From Enterovibrio nigricans DSM 22720 (GTDB lineage: Bacteria; Pseudomonadota; Gammaproteobacteria; Enterobacterales; Vibrionaceae), in the NCBI RefSeq assembly GCF_900167155.1, contig NZ_FUXU01000041.1, forward strand, positions 1-38,547: a DNA stretch of 38,547 nt, in the 5' to 3' direction. Shown one piece after another: positions 8,922 through 17,781 of the stretch. The notes under the pieces are model-generated. The model had not been told where the DNA came from, did no database searches, and saw only the letters and a list, made by a program, of their open reading frames with translations. Both the position numbers and the translations under genes were made by a program. Each line of letters starts with the position of its first letter. Position 1 is the stretch's first letter.

Positions 8922-11132
8922 TTAATTTATGTCAAAGCGGTCGTTATTCATCACCTTGGTCCACGCGGCTACGAAGTCATTGACGAATTTTTGCTGTGCG
9001 TCCTTGGAAGCGTATACCTCAGCGATTGAACGTAACTCGGCATTTGAACCAAAAATAAGGTCAACAGGCGTCGCAGTCCATTGCTGGTTGCCAGAAGCGC
9101 GGTCATATCCAACGTAGATCCCTTCCTCGTTTTGAGAGGGGGACCATACCGTTGACATATCAAGCAGGTTAACGAAAAAATCATTGTTCAATGTGCCGGG
9201 TTTGTCAGTGAATACACCATTCGAGGATCCGTCGCTGTTGGCATTCATGCTGCGCATGCCACCGACTAACGCCGTCATTTCCGGTACAGTCAGTGCCAGT
9301 AAATCTGCGCGTTCTACTAGCATTTCAGCGGGCGATTTGTAGTTAGCGGATGCATCGTAGTAGTTTCGGAAGCCGTCTGCTTTGGGTTCTAGAACAGCAA
9401 ACGAATTCACGTCTGTCATGTCTTGCGTGGCATCCATTCTGCCCGGAGTAAAGGGGACTACGACATCCACCCCCGCATCTTTTGCCGCTTTTTCAATACC
9501 TGCATTACCAGCAAGCACGATAACGTCAGCGAGTGATACCTTGGTGTCTCCGGAAGACGCGTTAAAGTCTTTTTGAATGTTCGTCAGGGTTTTCAGCACG
9601 CGCTGTAGTGCTTCTGGGTCGTTAACTGCCCAATCCTTTTGCGGAGAGAGGGCTAATCGTGCGCCATTTGCACCGCCGCGCATATCGGTTTCGCGATAGC
9701 TGACGGCTGACGCCCAACCTGTGCGGACAAGCTCAGGAACACTCAGTCCTGACGCGAGGATTTGAGATTGTATTTGCTTGGCTTGTGCTTCAGTAATCAA
9801 CGGGTGGTTTATCTCAGGAATAGGGTCTTGCCAGACAAGCACTTCTTCTGGAATTTCATCACCAATGTAGCGTGCACGAGGGCCCAAATCTCTATGATTC
9901 AATTTGAACCAGGCTTTTGCAAACGCGAGTTCAAAAGCGTCAGGGTTTTTACGGAAATTTTCAGCGATGGCGCGGAATTGCGGGTCTTCTTTAACGGCTA
10001 AATCGGTAGTGAACATGATAGGGGCATGACGTTTGTTGGGGTCATGTGCATCAGGTACCATTTGGGCAGCAGCGTCGGTATCGGGTATCCATTGTTTGGC
10101 ACCCGCAGGGCTTTCCGTCAGTACCCAATTAAATGTAAAGAGGTTATCAAGATAGTTGGTGGTCCATTGCGTGGGCGTTACTGTCCAGGCGCCTTCTAGT
10201 CCGCTGGTAATGGCATCTTTTCCGCTGCCATCACCACATTTATTTTTCCAGCCAAAACCTTGATCTTCGATAGGCGCACCTGCAGGGGCTGCACCCAAAC
10301 ATTCATCAGGTTTGCGCGCGCCGTGCGCTTTACCAAAGGTGTGTCCACCCGCAATAAGAGCAACAATCTCTTCGTCGTTCATTGCCATACGGCCGAAGGA
10401 CATTCGAATATCTCTTGCTGCGGCGATAGGGTCGGGGTTGCCGCCGGGGCCTTCAGGGTTGACGTAGATAAGGCCCATTTGAACGGCACCTAAGCCTTGA
10501 ATCAAGTTGCCTTTTTCATCACGTCGTTGGTCATCAAGCCAAGCTTCTTCTGGTCCCCAGTAGACGAAATCGGGTTCCCAATCATCTTCTCGCCCACCCG
10601 CGAAACCAAACGTTTTAAATCCCATGGACTCAAGGGCTACGTTGCCCGTTAACGCCATAAGGTCCGCCCATGAAAGTGCAGCCCCATATTTTTGTTTTAC
10701 AGGCCAAAGCAGCCGACGGGCTTTGTCGAGATTGCCGTTATCAGGCCAACTGTTGAGGGGGTCGAAACGTTGTTGACCGCCTCCTGCGCCGCCACGTCCG
10801 TCACTGACACGGTAGGTGCCAGCGGCGTGCCATGCCATTCGAATGAAAAAGGGACCATAGTGTCCGTAATCGGCTGGCCACCAATCTTGGGACGTGGTGA
10901 GTACCTTCGCGATATCTTGTTTAACATCAGCCAGATTGAGGGTTTCAAATGCCGCGCCGTAGTCAAAGTCGGTGCCCATAGGGTTTGATGCCTGACCATG
11001 GTCACGCAGTGGAGCAAGATTTAATTGTTCTGGCCACCAAAACTGATTCGATTTTGGCTCGCCAACTGAGAAAGACGGCGCTGAGATTAGTGCACTCGAC
11101 AATGCGAGGGATAAGAGTGTTTGTTTAAACAT
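8922..11132 (-). CDS. katG: Exported catalase-peroxidase KatG
   Basis: Bifunctional haem catalase-peroxidase that destroys hydrogen peroxide. Counting from the ATG at 11138, the distal site is Arg100-Trp103-His104 (RMAWHAAG), the proximal haem ligand His266 ([12 protein letters not shown]), and the Trp103-Tyr225-Met251 cross-link triad is spaced exactly as in M. tuberculosis KatG (offset -4). The C-terminal non-haem repeat domain is present, and 736-738 aa is full length. Unlike cytosolic KatG it begins with a Sec-type signal ([21 protein letters not shown]), so it should be periplasmic, like KatP of E. coli O157 plasmids. ATG 11132 is chosen because AAGGA lies 9 bases upstream; ATG 11138 is only 3 away. 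An OxyR site is expected upstream but I could not identify one. Confidence 0.95.
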   Translation of the reverse strand: MFKQTLLSLALSSALISAPSFSVGEPKSNQFWWPEQLNLAPLRDHGQASNPMGTDFDYGAAFETLNLADVKQDIAKVLTTSQDWWPADYGHYGPFFIRMAWHAAGTYRVSDGRGGAGGGQQRFDPLNSWPDNGNLDKARRLLWPVKQKYGAALSWADLMALTGNVALESMGFKTFGFAGGREDDWEPDFVYWGPEEAWLDDQRRDEKGNLIQGLGAVQMGLIYVNPEGPGGNPDPIAAARDIRMSFGRMAMNDEEIVALIAGGHTFGKAHGARKPDECLGAAPAGAPIEDQGFGWKNKCGDGSGKDAITSGLEGAWTVTPTQWTTNYLDNLFTFNWVLTESPAGAKQWIPDTDAAAQMVPDAHDPNKRHAPIMFTTDLAVKEDPQFRAIAENFRKNPDAFELAFAKAWFKLNHRDLGPRARYIGDEIPEEVLVWQDPIPEINHPLITEAQAKQIQSQILASGLSVPELVRTGWASAVSYRETDMRGGANGARLALSPQKDWAVNDPEALQRVLKTLTNIQKDFNASSGDTKVSLADVIVLAGNAGIEKAAKDAGVDVVVPFTPGRMDATQDMTDVNSFAVLEPKADGFRNYYDASANYKSPAEMLVERADLLALTVPEMTALVGGMRSMNANSDGSSNGVFTDKPGTLNNDFFVNLLDMSTVWSPSQNEEGIYVGYDRASGNQQWTATPVDLIFGSNAELRSIAEVYASKDAQQKFVNDFVAAWTKVMNNDRFDIN

Positions 11133-11138
11133 GCACAT

Positions 11139-11791
11139 ATTTCCTTTTCTATGTTACGAATGTTTTTGTAGTATTTATTTGAGGTTAATAAGCAAGTTGT
11201 TCAGTTTCCTCGAACAACAAAAGTAGAAAATAAATCTTAAATATATAGAGGTGCGAATACGTAAGTGTCAGTATTCACCGCCTCCTCGTGGATAAAAATA
11301 AAATGACAAATTTTCCCGTTTAGGTATCTGCCTGTGGCTAGAGTGCATACCGTAATGATTAGGAAGCACTTTCCCAAGCGGCGGGTGTTTTGTGATTAAC
11401 GCGTTTGATTATAGGAATAGGTGAGAAAAAACAGGAAAGGGAATATTTCGATTGTAGTGATTGGAAAAAGTAATAAGAGTGTGTGAAATATTTTCAACGG
11501 TGTATTAACTCACTAATATTGAAAGGTAATGCAGGTTGTTTGTGCTATTTTAATTATGTTAATTCCTGTTTTTTCTAGTGCGAATTTAATTCTACTAATC
11601 AGCATTTAGTGATGCTGTTAATAGTTATGAAATTTATTTCATTGTTTAATGGTTGAGATGCGTGCGGCAATAAGAGACAGATGGCGTTGGCGAGCACTTT
11701 AATGCTTTCTGTTGGTCGAAGGCTTGTACGGTAATTGATGGGATTTACGTCAGTTGAATCCAACCCATTCGATGGCAACGCGGAGTTAAGT
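11139..11791. other. AT-rich intergenic region katG / VOC
   Basis: About 650 bp between divergent genes, clearly AT-rich in 11400-11650, with no credible ORF. It should contain the peroxide-responsive katG promoter at its left end and the VOC promoter at its right end. I see no RNA gene, repeat array or mobile-element end. Confidence 0.4.
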
Positions 11792-12172
11792 ATGCAGATA
11801 TCTCGATTGGATCATCTGGTGTTGACGGTCAATGACATTGAAACATCTCTGTCATTTTATCAACGCGTGATGAATATGGATGTTGTTTCATTTGGTGATG
11901 GCCGCAAAGCACTACAGTTTGGTAGTCAGAAGATCAATCTTCATCAACGGGGCCGAGAATTTAAACCGAACGCACAACATGCCCAGACAGGCAGTGCAGA
12001 TCTGTGTTTTATCAGTGAAACCCCTTTGAATGATATTGAGGCTCATCTTGTCCGTCAGCATGTAGACATTGAGGAAGGGCCAGTACAAAGAACGGGTGCT
12101 GTTGGGAATATCATCTCTCTCTATTTCCGTGACCCCGATGGCAACCTGATTGAAGTCGCTAACTATGTTTAA
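11792..12172 (+). CDS. VOC-family metalloprotein (glyoxalase/fosfomycin-resistance fold)
   Basis: Small vicinal-oxygen-chelate protein of two beta-alpha-beta-beta-beta modules. Likely metal ligands are His8 (RLDHLVLTV), His51 (INLHQRG) and Glu121 (GNLIEVANYV), the pattern of the glyoxalase I/FosA superfamily. The internal ATG 11792 is chosen: GGAG lies 8 bases before it and translation from there gives the usual 126 aa starting MQISRLDHL; the in-frame ATG at 11735 would add 19 unrelated residues. Closest described group, from memory, is the short VOC 'virulence protein' type seen in enterics (lactoylglutathione-lyase-like); the substrate is unknown. Ends at a shared terminator with the convergent nhaC. 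Confidence 0.85.
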   Translation: MQISRLDHLVLTVNDIETSLSFYQRVMNMDVVSFGDGRKALQFGSQKINLHQRGREFKPNAQHAQTGSADLCFISETPLNDIEAHLVRQHVDIEEGPVQRTGAVGNIISLYFRDPDGNLIEVANYV

Positions 12173-12181
12173 TGAGGTGTA

Positions 12182-12207
12182 AAAAAGGGCGTATAAACGC
12201 CCTTTTT
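12182..12207. terminator. Bidirectional terminator VOC / nhaC
   Basis: AAAAAGGGCGT / ACGCCCTTTTT, perfect 11-bp stem with a 4-base loop, flanked by A and T runs. Confidence 0.9.
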
Positions 12208-12224
12208 CATATGATGTTACGGTG

Positions 12225-13808
12225 TTAAGCGCGCACGGGCTCCGCGATCTGACGCTTTTGTTTTCTCAATGCAAACGCGCAGAAGGCTGCGAACCAAATG
12301 CTACTGACTGCGAAACCCATCCATGCGGAATGTGAGTAGCCAATCGCCAGATATCCCAATAACGCACCGAATGCCACGGTGGCGGCGTAAGGAAGTTGGG
12401 TCATTACGTGGTCGATATGGTGACAGCCCGCGCCAGTGGCAGACAGAATACTGGTACTGGAAATTGGCGATGCATGGTCACCAAAAACCGCACCCGCTAA
12501 TACCGCAGACATCATTGGTAAAAGCATTGTAATGTCTGTTGCTGCTGCAATATCACCTGCCAATGGCAACATGATTCCGAACGTACCCCAACTGGTACCC
12601 GTTGCGAACGCCATAACACAAGAAAGCAGGAAGATTGCCGCAGGCAGCAAGGCCGATGGCAGGTTTCCTTCTGACAGTGATGCGAGGTACATGCCCGTTT
12701 TCATATCGCGTACAACGGCACCAATCGTCCATGCAAAAAACAGGATTATAATGGCTGGCAGCATCGCGGATACGCCTTTAGGCAGCGCTTGAAGCCAATT
12801 TTTAGTGCTCAGGTTAAGACGAAGAGCCAGTAGAATCGACACGGCAAGGCTGCTTAACGCACCATACACCAAAGATGAACCAATATTGGTGTGCTCCAGT
12901 GCCGCGATCAATGCGAATGGCAGGTGGTGGTTAGACAGATACTCTGCACCAGATTGCACCATAAAGAACACGGTGGCGCCTGTTAGGGTTAGGATTGGCA
13001 GTACCATATCAATCATGCCACCGTTCCCCGCGTTTTCTACCTGAACGTCTAATCCTTTTGGGCGGCCTTTAGATTCATCCCAAAGTTGTCCTTCCATCGC
13101 CATGTCTTCGTGCTTTTTCATCGCACCAATATCAAGTTTGAAGGCGATAACGCTGACGACCATGATAAGGGTGAAAATGGCGTACAAATTCATTGGTACC
13201 ATGGAAACAAACGCACCAATCGGGCTGATGTCCGTGATACTCAACGCCGTCAACACTCCGCCAATCAGCGCGATGATATAAGCCCCCCAAGATGAAATAG
13301 GCATCAAAACGCACATCGGTGCTGCCGTTGAATCCAGAAGGTAAGCGAGTTTTGCTCGGGATATCTTGAACCGGTCTGTAATGGGGCGACAGATTGCACC
13401 GACGGAGAGACAGTGGAAAAAGTCATCGATAAAAAAGATGAACACCATCAATCCTGTCAGGGATTTTGCGCTTCTTTGCGTCGCACACTTTCTCTCTGCC
13501 CAGTTGGCAAAAGCCTGCGTTGCCCCAGAGATACTCATCAAGCTGATCAATGAACCCAATAGCAGCATGAAAATGATCATGTTCACGTTGTCAGCGTTCA
13601 CTGCGCCTTCAGCCCAGACAAGGTTAAGTAATTTCCCAGCAAGGTAGTGCAACCCACCTAATACAGAGTTATCGCTTAGCATAAAGGCACCAGACAAAAT
13701 GCCCACGCCAAGGGACAGAAGAACTCGGCGCGTTGTCACCGCGAGGATGACGGCAAGCAGCGGTGGAAATACGGACCAAGCGGAGTCCGCAAAATTTATC
13801 AATGTCAT
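12225..13808 (-). CDS. nhaC-like: NhaC-family Na+/H+ antiporter
   Basis: Polytopic inner-membrane cation/proton antiporter with about 12 hydrophobic segments over 527 aa. Family features include the acidic membrane motif FFIDDFFHCLSVG, STAAPMCVLMPISSWG, FATGTSWGTFGIMLPLAGD and FGDHASPISSTSILSATGAGC, typical of the large NhaC-type antiporters common in marine Vibrio. A hydrophilic insert with charged residues lies around 230-265. The reading frame opens with TTG at 13820, but the ATG four codons in (13808) is the likely start; the ribosome site is weak (GGGTTG). Role: sodium extrusion and pH homeostasis. Monocistronic, with divergent rimL-like gene upstream. A substrate other than Na+/H+ (malate/lactate in some relatives) cannot be excluded. 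Confidence 0.9.
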   Translation of the reverse strand: MTLINFADSAWSVFPPLLAVILAVTTRRVLLSLGVGILSGAFMLSDNSVLGGLHYLAGKLLNLVWAEGAVNADNVNMIIFMLLLGSLISLMSISGATQAFANWAERKCATQRSAKSLTGLMVFIFFIDDFFHCLSVGAICRPITDRFKISRAKLAYLLDSTAAPMCVLMPISSWGAYIIALIGGVLTALSITDISPIGAFVSMVPMNLYAIFTLIMVVSVIAFKLDIGAMKKHEDMAMEGQLWDESKGRPKGLDVQVENAGNGGMIDMVLPILTLTGATVFFMVQSGAEYLSNHHLPFALIAALEHTNIGSSLVYGALSSLAVSILLALRLNLSTKNWLQALPKGVSAMLPAIIILFFAWTIGAVVRDMKTGMYLASLSEGNLPSALLPAAIFLLSCVMAFATGTSWGTFGIMLPLAGDIAAATDITMLLPMMSAVLAGAVFGDHASPISSTSILSATGAGCHHIDHVMTQLPYAATVAFGALLGYLAIGYSHSAWMGFAVSSIWFAAFCAFALRKQKRQIAEPVRA

Positions 13809-14215
13809 CGTAATTATCAACCCAAAACTAAGAAGAAAAAATATCGAAAAATGGCTCGCTGAGTGCGAAAAACTGATGTGATAGGTTTTCTAGCTTGTTT
13901 TTGGCCTACTGGCTGCTTTCAATATAGAGCGAAAGATAACGTGATTCGCAAAGAGAGAAAGTGTGACTTACGTCATACTATCTTCGGAAGTGCTTAAGTA
14001 AAAACACTTTTCTTTATGAAATGTATGATTTCACGTTAACGTTCTGATAAAAATCATGTTTTATTTAGGTGTAAAAACAAAAAATTGCATCTGATGGCCG
14101 TTTTCTGGCTCTGAGGCGAGTTTTGACCACTTTGATGTTCTGTTTGCCGTGATTTTCTTTAACATTTGGAGGCTCGGTTCGTAGTCTTCAAAGCCTGTAA
14201 AATAGAGGTATTGCC
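13809..14215. other. Divergent intergenic region nhaC / rimL-like
   Basis: About 400 AT-rich bases holding two promoters. No ORF, RNA gene or long repeat is visible. Confidence 0.35.
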
Positions 14216-14749
14216 ATGTTTATTTCCCAAATCGATGACGAAGTCGCCCTTGCGTTGCTTCAGCCTTCTTTTGCGCAAGCGTACTTTTCGATTGTGTCGA
14301 GAGAGCGTGACTATTTGGCGGAGTGGTTAGCGTGGCCATTGTGTGCGGATGGCGAAGCGTTTTTTAGCGCATTTATTGAGTCGTCATTAACAAAGTATGC
14401 AGAAGGAAAGTCGATGACTTGCGCCATGCTGTACAAGGGGGAAGTCGTTGGAAACGTGAGTTTTAACGTTATTTCTCCGGCACTAAAAAAAGTGATCGTT
14501 GGCTATTGGTTGAGCAAGGACTTTCAGGGCAAAGGCATTGCATCACGTTGCGTCACCGCATTGGTGGATATCGCATTCAACCAGTTGGAAATGACGAAAG
14601 TCGAGATAGCCGCAGCGACGGGTAATGCACCAAGTCGACGTTTATGTGAGCGGTTAGGCTTCTCGCTTGAAGGCATTATTACACAGGCTGAAAATCTCAA
14701 TGGCCGTATTGTTGACCATGCTATCTATGGATTAACGAAACCACAGTAA
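14216..14749 (+). CDS. GNAT acetyltransferase, RimL/RimJ-like
   Basis: GCN5-related N-acetyltransferase of the RimJ/RimL/YdaF type, which acetylate N-termini of ribosomal proteins or related amines with acetyl-CoA. Visible: the N-terminal EWLAWP segment of RimL-like proteins, strand VVGNVSFNVI, the YWLSKDFQGKGIAS pyrophosphate-binding loop (Q/RxxGxG/A type) at about 102-115, and KVEIAAATGNAPSRRLCERLGFSLEG, where the Asn-xx-Ser-xxx-xxx-lxGF motif is typical. At 177 aa it is the normal size. AGAGGT lies 7 bases before ATG. It heads an apparent operon with the DUF2834 and YdhF-like genes (15 and 19 bp gaps). Actual substrate unknown. Confidence 0.85.
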   Translation: MFISQIDDEVALALLQPSFAQAYFSIVSRERDYLAEWLAWPLCADGEAFFSAFIESSLTKYAEGKSMTCAMLYKGEVVGNVSFNVISPALKKVIVGYWLSKDFQGKGIASRCVTALVDIAFNQLEMTKVEIAAATGNAPSRRLCERLGFSLEGIITQAENLNGRIVDHAIYGLTKPQ

Positions 14750-14764
14750 ACGTCGGAGGGGCGG

Positions 14765-15100
14765 ATGCCATTTCTTTATCTAACCATTGCAATCATGGGG
14801 GCGATTTTCCCCTATGCTGCCTTTCTGCCTTGGGTGATAGAAAACGGTGTAAATCCGTCCCAATTTCTTTCCGAACTCACACAAAATCCTGTCAGCATCT
14901 TTGCATGGGTTGATGTTGTTATTGCCGCTATCGCACTGATAATATTCATTATCACTGACGGTAAACGGCACCAGATTCGTTATCGAACACTGGCCATTGC
15001 TGGCACGCTCACCATTGGTGTTTCTTTTGGATTGCCGTTCTACCTGTATCTGCGCGAAAAAGTGGTTAACCGTGATTTTTTTCATCGCTCAGATTTATAA
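14765..15100 (+). CDS. DUF2834 membrane protein
   Basis: Small inner-membrane protein of 111 aa with three hydrophobic segments (about 4-24, 47-64, 75-95). It matches what I recall of DUF2834: opening LYLTIAIMGAIFPYAAFLPW, the FAWVDVVIAAI centre and the GLPFYLYLRE close. Function unknown. A strong GGAGGGGCGG site precedes ATG; it lies 15 bp after the acetyltransferase and 19 bp before the YdhF-like gene, so the three are almost certainly one transcript. Confidence 0.8.
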   Translation: MPFLYLTIAIMGAIFPYAAFLPWVIENGVNPSQFLSELTQNPVSIFAWVDVVIAAIALIIFIITDGKRHQIRYRTLAIAGTLTIGVSFGLPFYLYLREKVVNRDFFHRSDL

Positions 15101-15119
15101 CTAGCAAATTGGAGTTGTT

Positions 15120-16034
15120 ATGTCCTTAGTTTCAAAAGTTCTTATGTCACCGGAAGGGCCTTCTTTTTCGGCACTTGTGCAAGGTTATTGGCGCATGGCC
15201 GAGTGGGGCATGAGCCCACAGGAAAGATTGACCTTTTTGAAATCTCACATGGAAATGGGCATTACAACTGTCGATCATGCACATGTATATGGCGCACCGC
15301 CGTGCGAAATGTTGTTTGGTGAAGCACTCAAGCTTCAGCCTAGCATTCGAGATGACATTGAAATTATCACTAAATGTGGAATTGTGCCTGTTCCTCCGGT
15401 TGAAAGTCGTCCAGAAGTGTCTCACTACAACTCCAGCCGTCAGCATATTCTGGACTCCGTAGACTTGTCGCTATCGCGGATGGGTATTGAGAGCATTGAT
15501 GTGCTTCTGGTCCATCGTCCTGACTGGCTGATGGATGCTGATGAAGTGGTTGAAGCATTTGATGCACTCAAACAAAGCGGAAAAGTGGCGTACTTTGGCG
15601 TTTCCAATTTTACGCCATCTCAACTGGCTTTGTTGCAGTCACGCGTGTCAAATCTGTTAGTAACTAACCAGATTGAAATCAACCCGTTCCATTTGGATGC
15701 GTTGGAAGATGGATCTTTGGACATGCTGCAACAAGCACGAGTACGACCAATGGCGTGGTCCGTTCTTGGCGGAGGTCGTCTGTTCAATGGCAGCGATGAG
15801 CAAACCTTGCGTGTGCGAACAGCACTGGAACAAGTGGCAAGTGAAGTGGGTGCAAGTAGCATTGATCAGGTGGCCTATGCTTGGGTGATGAAATTGCCAT
15901 CCAAGCCTGTTGCCCTTATCGGTAGTGGAAAAATTGCGCGCGTCGCGGAGGCAGTTGAAGCAACCAAAATCAGCCTGTCTCACGAGCAGTGGTATCGTAT
16001 ATGGGCCGCCTCAAAAGGACATGGCGTCGCATAA
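15120..16034 (+). CDS. ydhF: Aldo/keto reductase, YdhF-like
   Basis: NADPH-dependent (beta/alpha)8 oxidoreductase. Closest recognised relative is E. coli YdhF, with matching segments TTVDHAHVYG, IITKCGIV, LLVHRPDWLMDADEV, GVSNFTPSQLALLQSR, RPMAWSVLGGGRLFN and IGSGKI. The AKR catalytic tetrad is complete: Asp52, Tyr57, Lys85 and His132. Length 304 aa is normal (YdhF 298). GGAG lies 7 bases before ATG. Last gene of the acetyltransferase-DUF2834-reductase operon and followed directly by a terminator. Physiological substrate of YdhF is not established, so only a general carbonyl reductase role is claimed. Confidence 0.93.
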   Translation: MSLVSKVLMSPEGPSFSALVQGYWRMAEWGMSPQERLTFLKSHMEMGITTVDHAHVYGAPPCEMLFGEALKLQPSIRDDIEIITKCGIVPVPPVESRPEVSHYNSSRQHILDSVDLSLSRMGIESIDVLLVHRPDWLMDADEVVEAFDALKQSGKVAYFGVSNFTPSQLALLQSRVSNLLVTNQIEINPFHLDALEDGSLDMLQQARVRPMAWSVLGGGRLFNGSDEQTLRVRTALEQVASEVGASSIDQVAYAWVMKLPSKPVALIGSGKIARVAEAVEATKISLSHEQWYRIWAASKGHGVA

Positions 16035-16052
16035 TCGACCAGAATACTGTCG

Positions 16053-16078
16053 AAGGGCACGGTTACCGTGCCTTTTTT
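16053..16078 (+). terminator. Terminator of the ydhF operon
   Basis: AAGGGCACGG / CCGTGCCTTT hairpin with TTA loop followed by T6. Confidence 0.85.
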
Positions 16079-16153
16079 GATACGGCGCGTAAATCATCCT
16101 TGAAAACCGCATAACCGTGCTCCATCTGTCTGTAAAGCCAGGGAGGATTATTC

Positions 16154-16765
16154 ATGGATTACATTATCGCGGTTACCTTGTTTGCCATCTCTGCCTCGGC
16201 CACTCCCGGGCCGAATAACCTGTTATTGATGTCGTCAGGGGTGAGTTTTGGTGTTCGCCGAAGCCTTCCACTTATGTGCGGGATCTGTTTTGGATTCGCG
16301 CTGATGCTGTTTCTTGTCGGTATTGGATTCGGCCAGATATTCCAACAGTTTCCTGAACTTCATTTCATCATCAAGTGCGTAGGTACTGTCTATCTACTGT
16401 ACTTAGCTTATCTTATTTCGCGCTCGGAAGAACTTGACTCAACAGGCTGTGACGCCAAGCCGTTATCGTTTCTTAAAGGTGCGCTATTTCAATGGGTAAA
16501 TGCTAAAGTGTGGGTTGTGGCGACAGGTGCCATCGCCGCATTCACGACCCTTGGTGATAGCTATTACGCTCAAAACCTGACCATCGCGTTGACCTTTTTC
16601 ATTATTTCCTTTCCTAGTGTCGGTATTTGGCTATTATTCGGCTCCGCACTGAACAAAGTGCTGACATCATCTAAGCGAAGGGCGCTATTCAATTACACCA
16701 TGTCCGGTTTGTTAGTGTTGTCAGTCCTGCCCGTGCTTTTCGAACTATTTTCAACACTAAAGTGA
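16154..16765 (+). CDS. LysE/RhtB-family exporter
   Basis: Inner-membrane amino-acid or metabolite exporter of the LysE superfamily, 203 aa with six hydrophobic segments. The N-terminal signature SASATPGPNNLLLMSSGVSFG is characteristic, as are YLAYLI at the end of helix 3 and QWVNAKVWVVATGAI in the fourth. GGGAGG precedes the ATG by about 7 bases. Substrate cannot be read from sequence. It starts an operon with a GNAT gene (9 bp gap) and a DUF962 gene (21 bp gap). Confidence 0.9.
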   Translation: MDYIIAVTLFAISASATPGPNNLLLMSSGVSFGVRRSLPLMCGICFGFALMLFLVGIGFGQIFQQFPELHFIIKCVGTVYLLYLAYLISRSEELDSTGCDAKPLSFLKGALFQWVNAKVWVVATGAIAAFTTLGDSYYAQNLTIALTFFIISFPSVGIWLLFGSALNKVLTSSKRRALFNYTMSGLLVLSVLPVLFELFSTLK

Positions 16766-16774
16766 CTTATTCCA

Positions 16775-17215
16775 ATGCATACCCTTTCACATCGTCTTGC
16801 CTCTGCAGACGATTTTGATTTTCTCTACGAACTTAAAAAAGCTGCAGAAGGTGAATCTGTTAAGCGGATTTGGGGCTGGGATGAGCTTGTACAGCAAAAA
16901 ATCCACAACGAAGAACTTGAAGACGCTGTCCCACAAATCATTGAGTTTAACGGCGAGAGAGTAGGGTGCTTTCTTTTCCAAGAAAGAGAAGACCACTGCT
17001 ATTTTTCGCGCTTTTTTATTCTACCGGAATGTCAGGGGAAAGGATTCGGGAGTCACATCCTGAAGGAAAACATTGCTGCTGCACGTGAATGTGGTAAACC
17101 TCTTCGCTTATGCTATTTACGAGGTAATCGTGTCGATGTGCTTTACCGCCGATTCGATTTTACATTTAAGCGTGAGGATGAGCACTTCGTTTATATGGTG
17201 CTCGAACACGGGTAG
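16775..17215 (+). CDS. GNAT-family N-acetyltransferase
   Basis: Single-domain acetyltransferase of 146 aa. The acetyl-CoA loop is the ECQGKGFGSHIL segment (about residues 86-97) and the chain ends in the typical LYRRFDFTFKREDEHFVYM. The N-terminal part (LKKAAEGESVKRIWGWDE) resembles the group annotated as GNAT with DUF-type 'WGWDE' beginning, common in Vibrio and Shewanella. No close homologue of known substrate is recognised. It has no clear ribosome site and probably is translated by coupling to the LysE gene 9 bp upstream. Confidence 0.82.
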   Translation: MHTLSHRLASADDFDFLYELKKAAEGESVKRIWGWDELVQQKIHNEELEDAVPQIIEFNGERVGCFLFQEREDHCYFSRFFILPECQGKGFGSHILKENIAAARECGKPLRLCYLRGNRVDVLYRRFDFTFKREDEHFVYMVLEHG

Positions 17216-17236
17216 GTGATTGAAAGGAGTTCAGGG

Positions 17237-17698
17237 ATGAAGTCTTTAGAAGAATGGTTTGAGGAATATGAAGAAAGCCATCAAAACCCAATAAATCAGA
17301 GAATCCATAAGGTGGCAGTGCCGGGGATTTTCTTTTCTGTGGCAGGGCTGCTTTGGGAAGTCCCTTCCTTGTCTTTTTCAGGTACGGCGATAGCACCTTA
17401 CTTTCTTGTTTTGGCATTTGTCTTGTTGTTTTATTTGCTGCTGTCATTCAAAGCTTTCGTTGTTATGGCGGCGTTTTCAGCGTTCTGTACCATGGTGCTG
17501 ATAGAGCTTCAAAGTGCGAACTTCGACATTTTGGTCATCTCATTCGCCCTGTTCGTTGTGCTCTGGATATTGCAGTTTGTCGGACATCATATCGAAGGAA
17601 AGAAGCCGTCTTTTTTCAAAGATATTCAGTTTCTTCTTATTGGACCCGCGTGGGTTTTCCACTTCTATTTTCCGCTAACGCCCCACGATAAGGCATAA
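17237..17698 (+). CDS. DUF962/Mpo1-like membrane protein
   Basis: Four-helix membrane protein of 153 aa. It matches the DUF962/Mpo1 (yeast YGL010w) family: opening SLEEWFEEYEESHQNPINQRIH, conserved HKVAVPGIFF, then WILQFVGHHIEGKKPSFF and LLIGPAWVF. Yeast Mpo1 is an Fe2+-dependent dioxygenase of 2-hydroxy fatty acids, and the His-rich motifs seen here (NxxNxxIH, VGHxxEGxxP) are those of the family; bacterial roles are unproven. ATG 17237 is preceded by AAGGAG at the right distance, so the in-frame GTG at 17216 is rejected. Third gene of the LysE-GNAT-DUF962 operon. Confidence 0.88.
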   Translation: MKSLEEWFEEYEESHQNPINQRIHKVAVPGIFFSVAGLLWEVPSLSFSGTAIAPYFLVLAFVLLFYLLLSFKAFVVMAAFSAFCTMVLIELQSANFDILVISFALFVVLWILQFVGHHIEGKKPSFFKDIQFLLIGPAWVFHFYFPLTPHDKA

Positions 17699-17699
17699 G

Positions 17700-17725
17700 A
17701 AAAGCCAACTGTGACGTTGGCTTTT
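17700..17725. terminator. Bidirectional terminator
   Basis: AAAAGCCAAC / GTTGGCTTTT, perfect 10-bp stem with a 6-base loop, between the DUF962 gene and the convergent secreted-protein gene. Confidence 0.88.
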
Positions 17726-17781
17726 AATTTTACGTGCCTGAAATTCGGTAGTAGGGCTCGAATGTGTAGGCAATAAAGCGG

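Noticed and set aside
11139..11734. Riboswitch or small RNA in the AT-rich katG upstream region
   Set aside because: No conserved aptamer sequence or terminator-like hairpin could be identified by eye.
15120..17698. Metabolic gene cluster or defence island
   Set aside because: Genes belong to common housekeeping or accessory families with separate promoters and terminators; no nuclease, toxin or restriction motifs.
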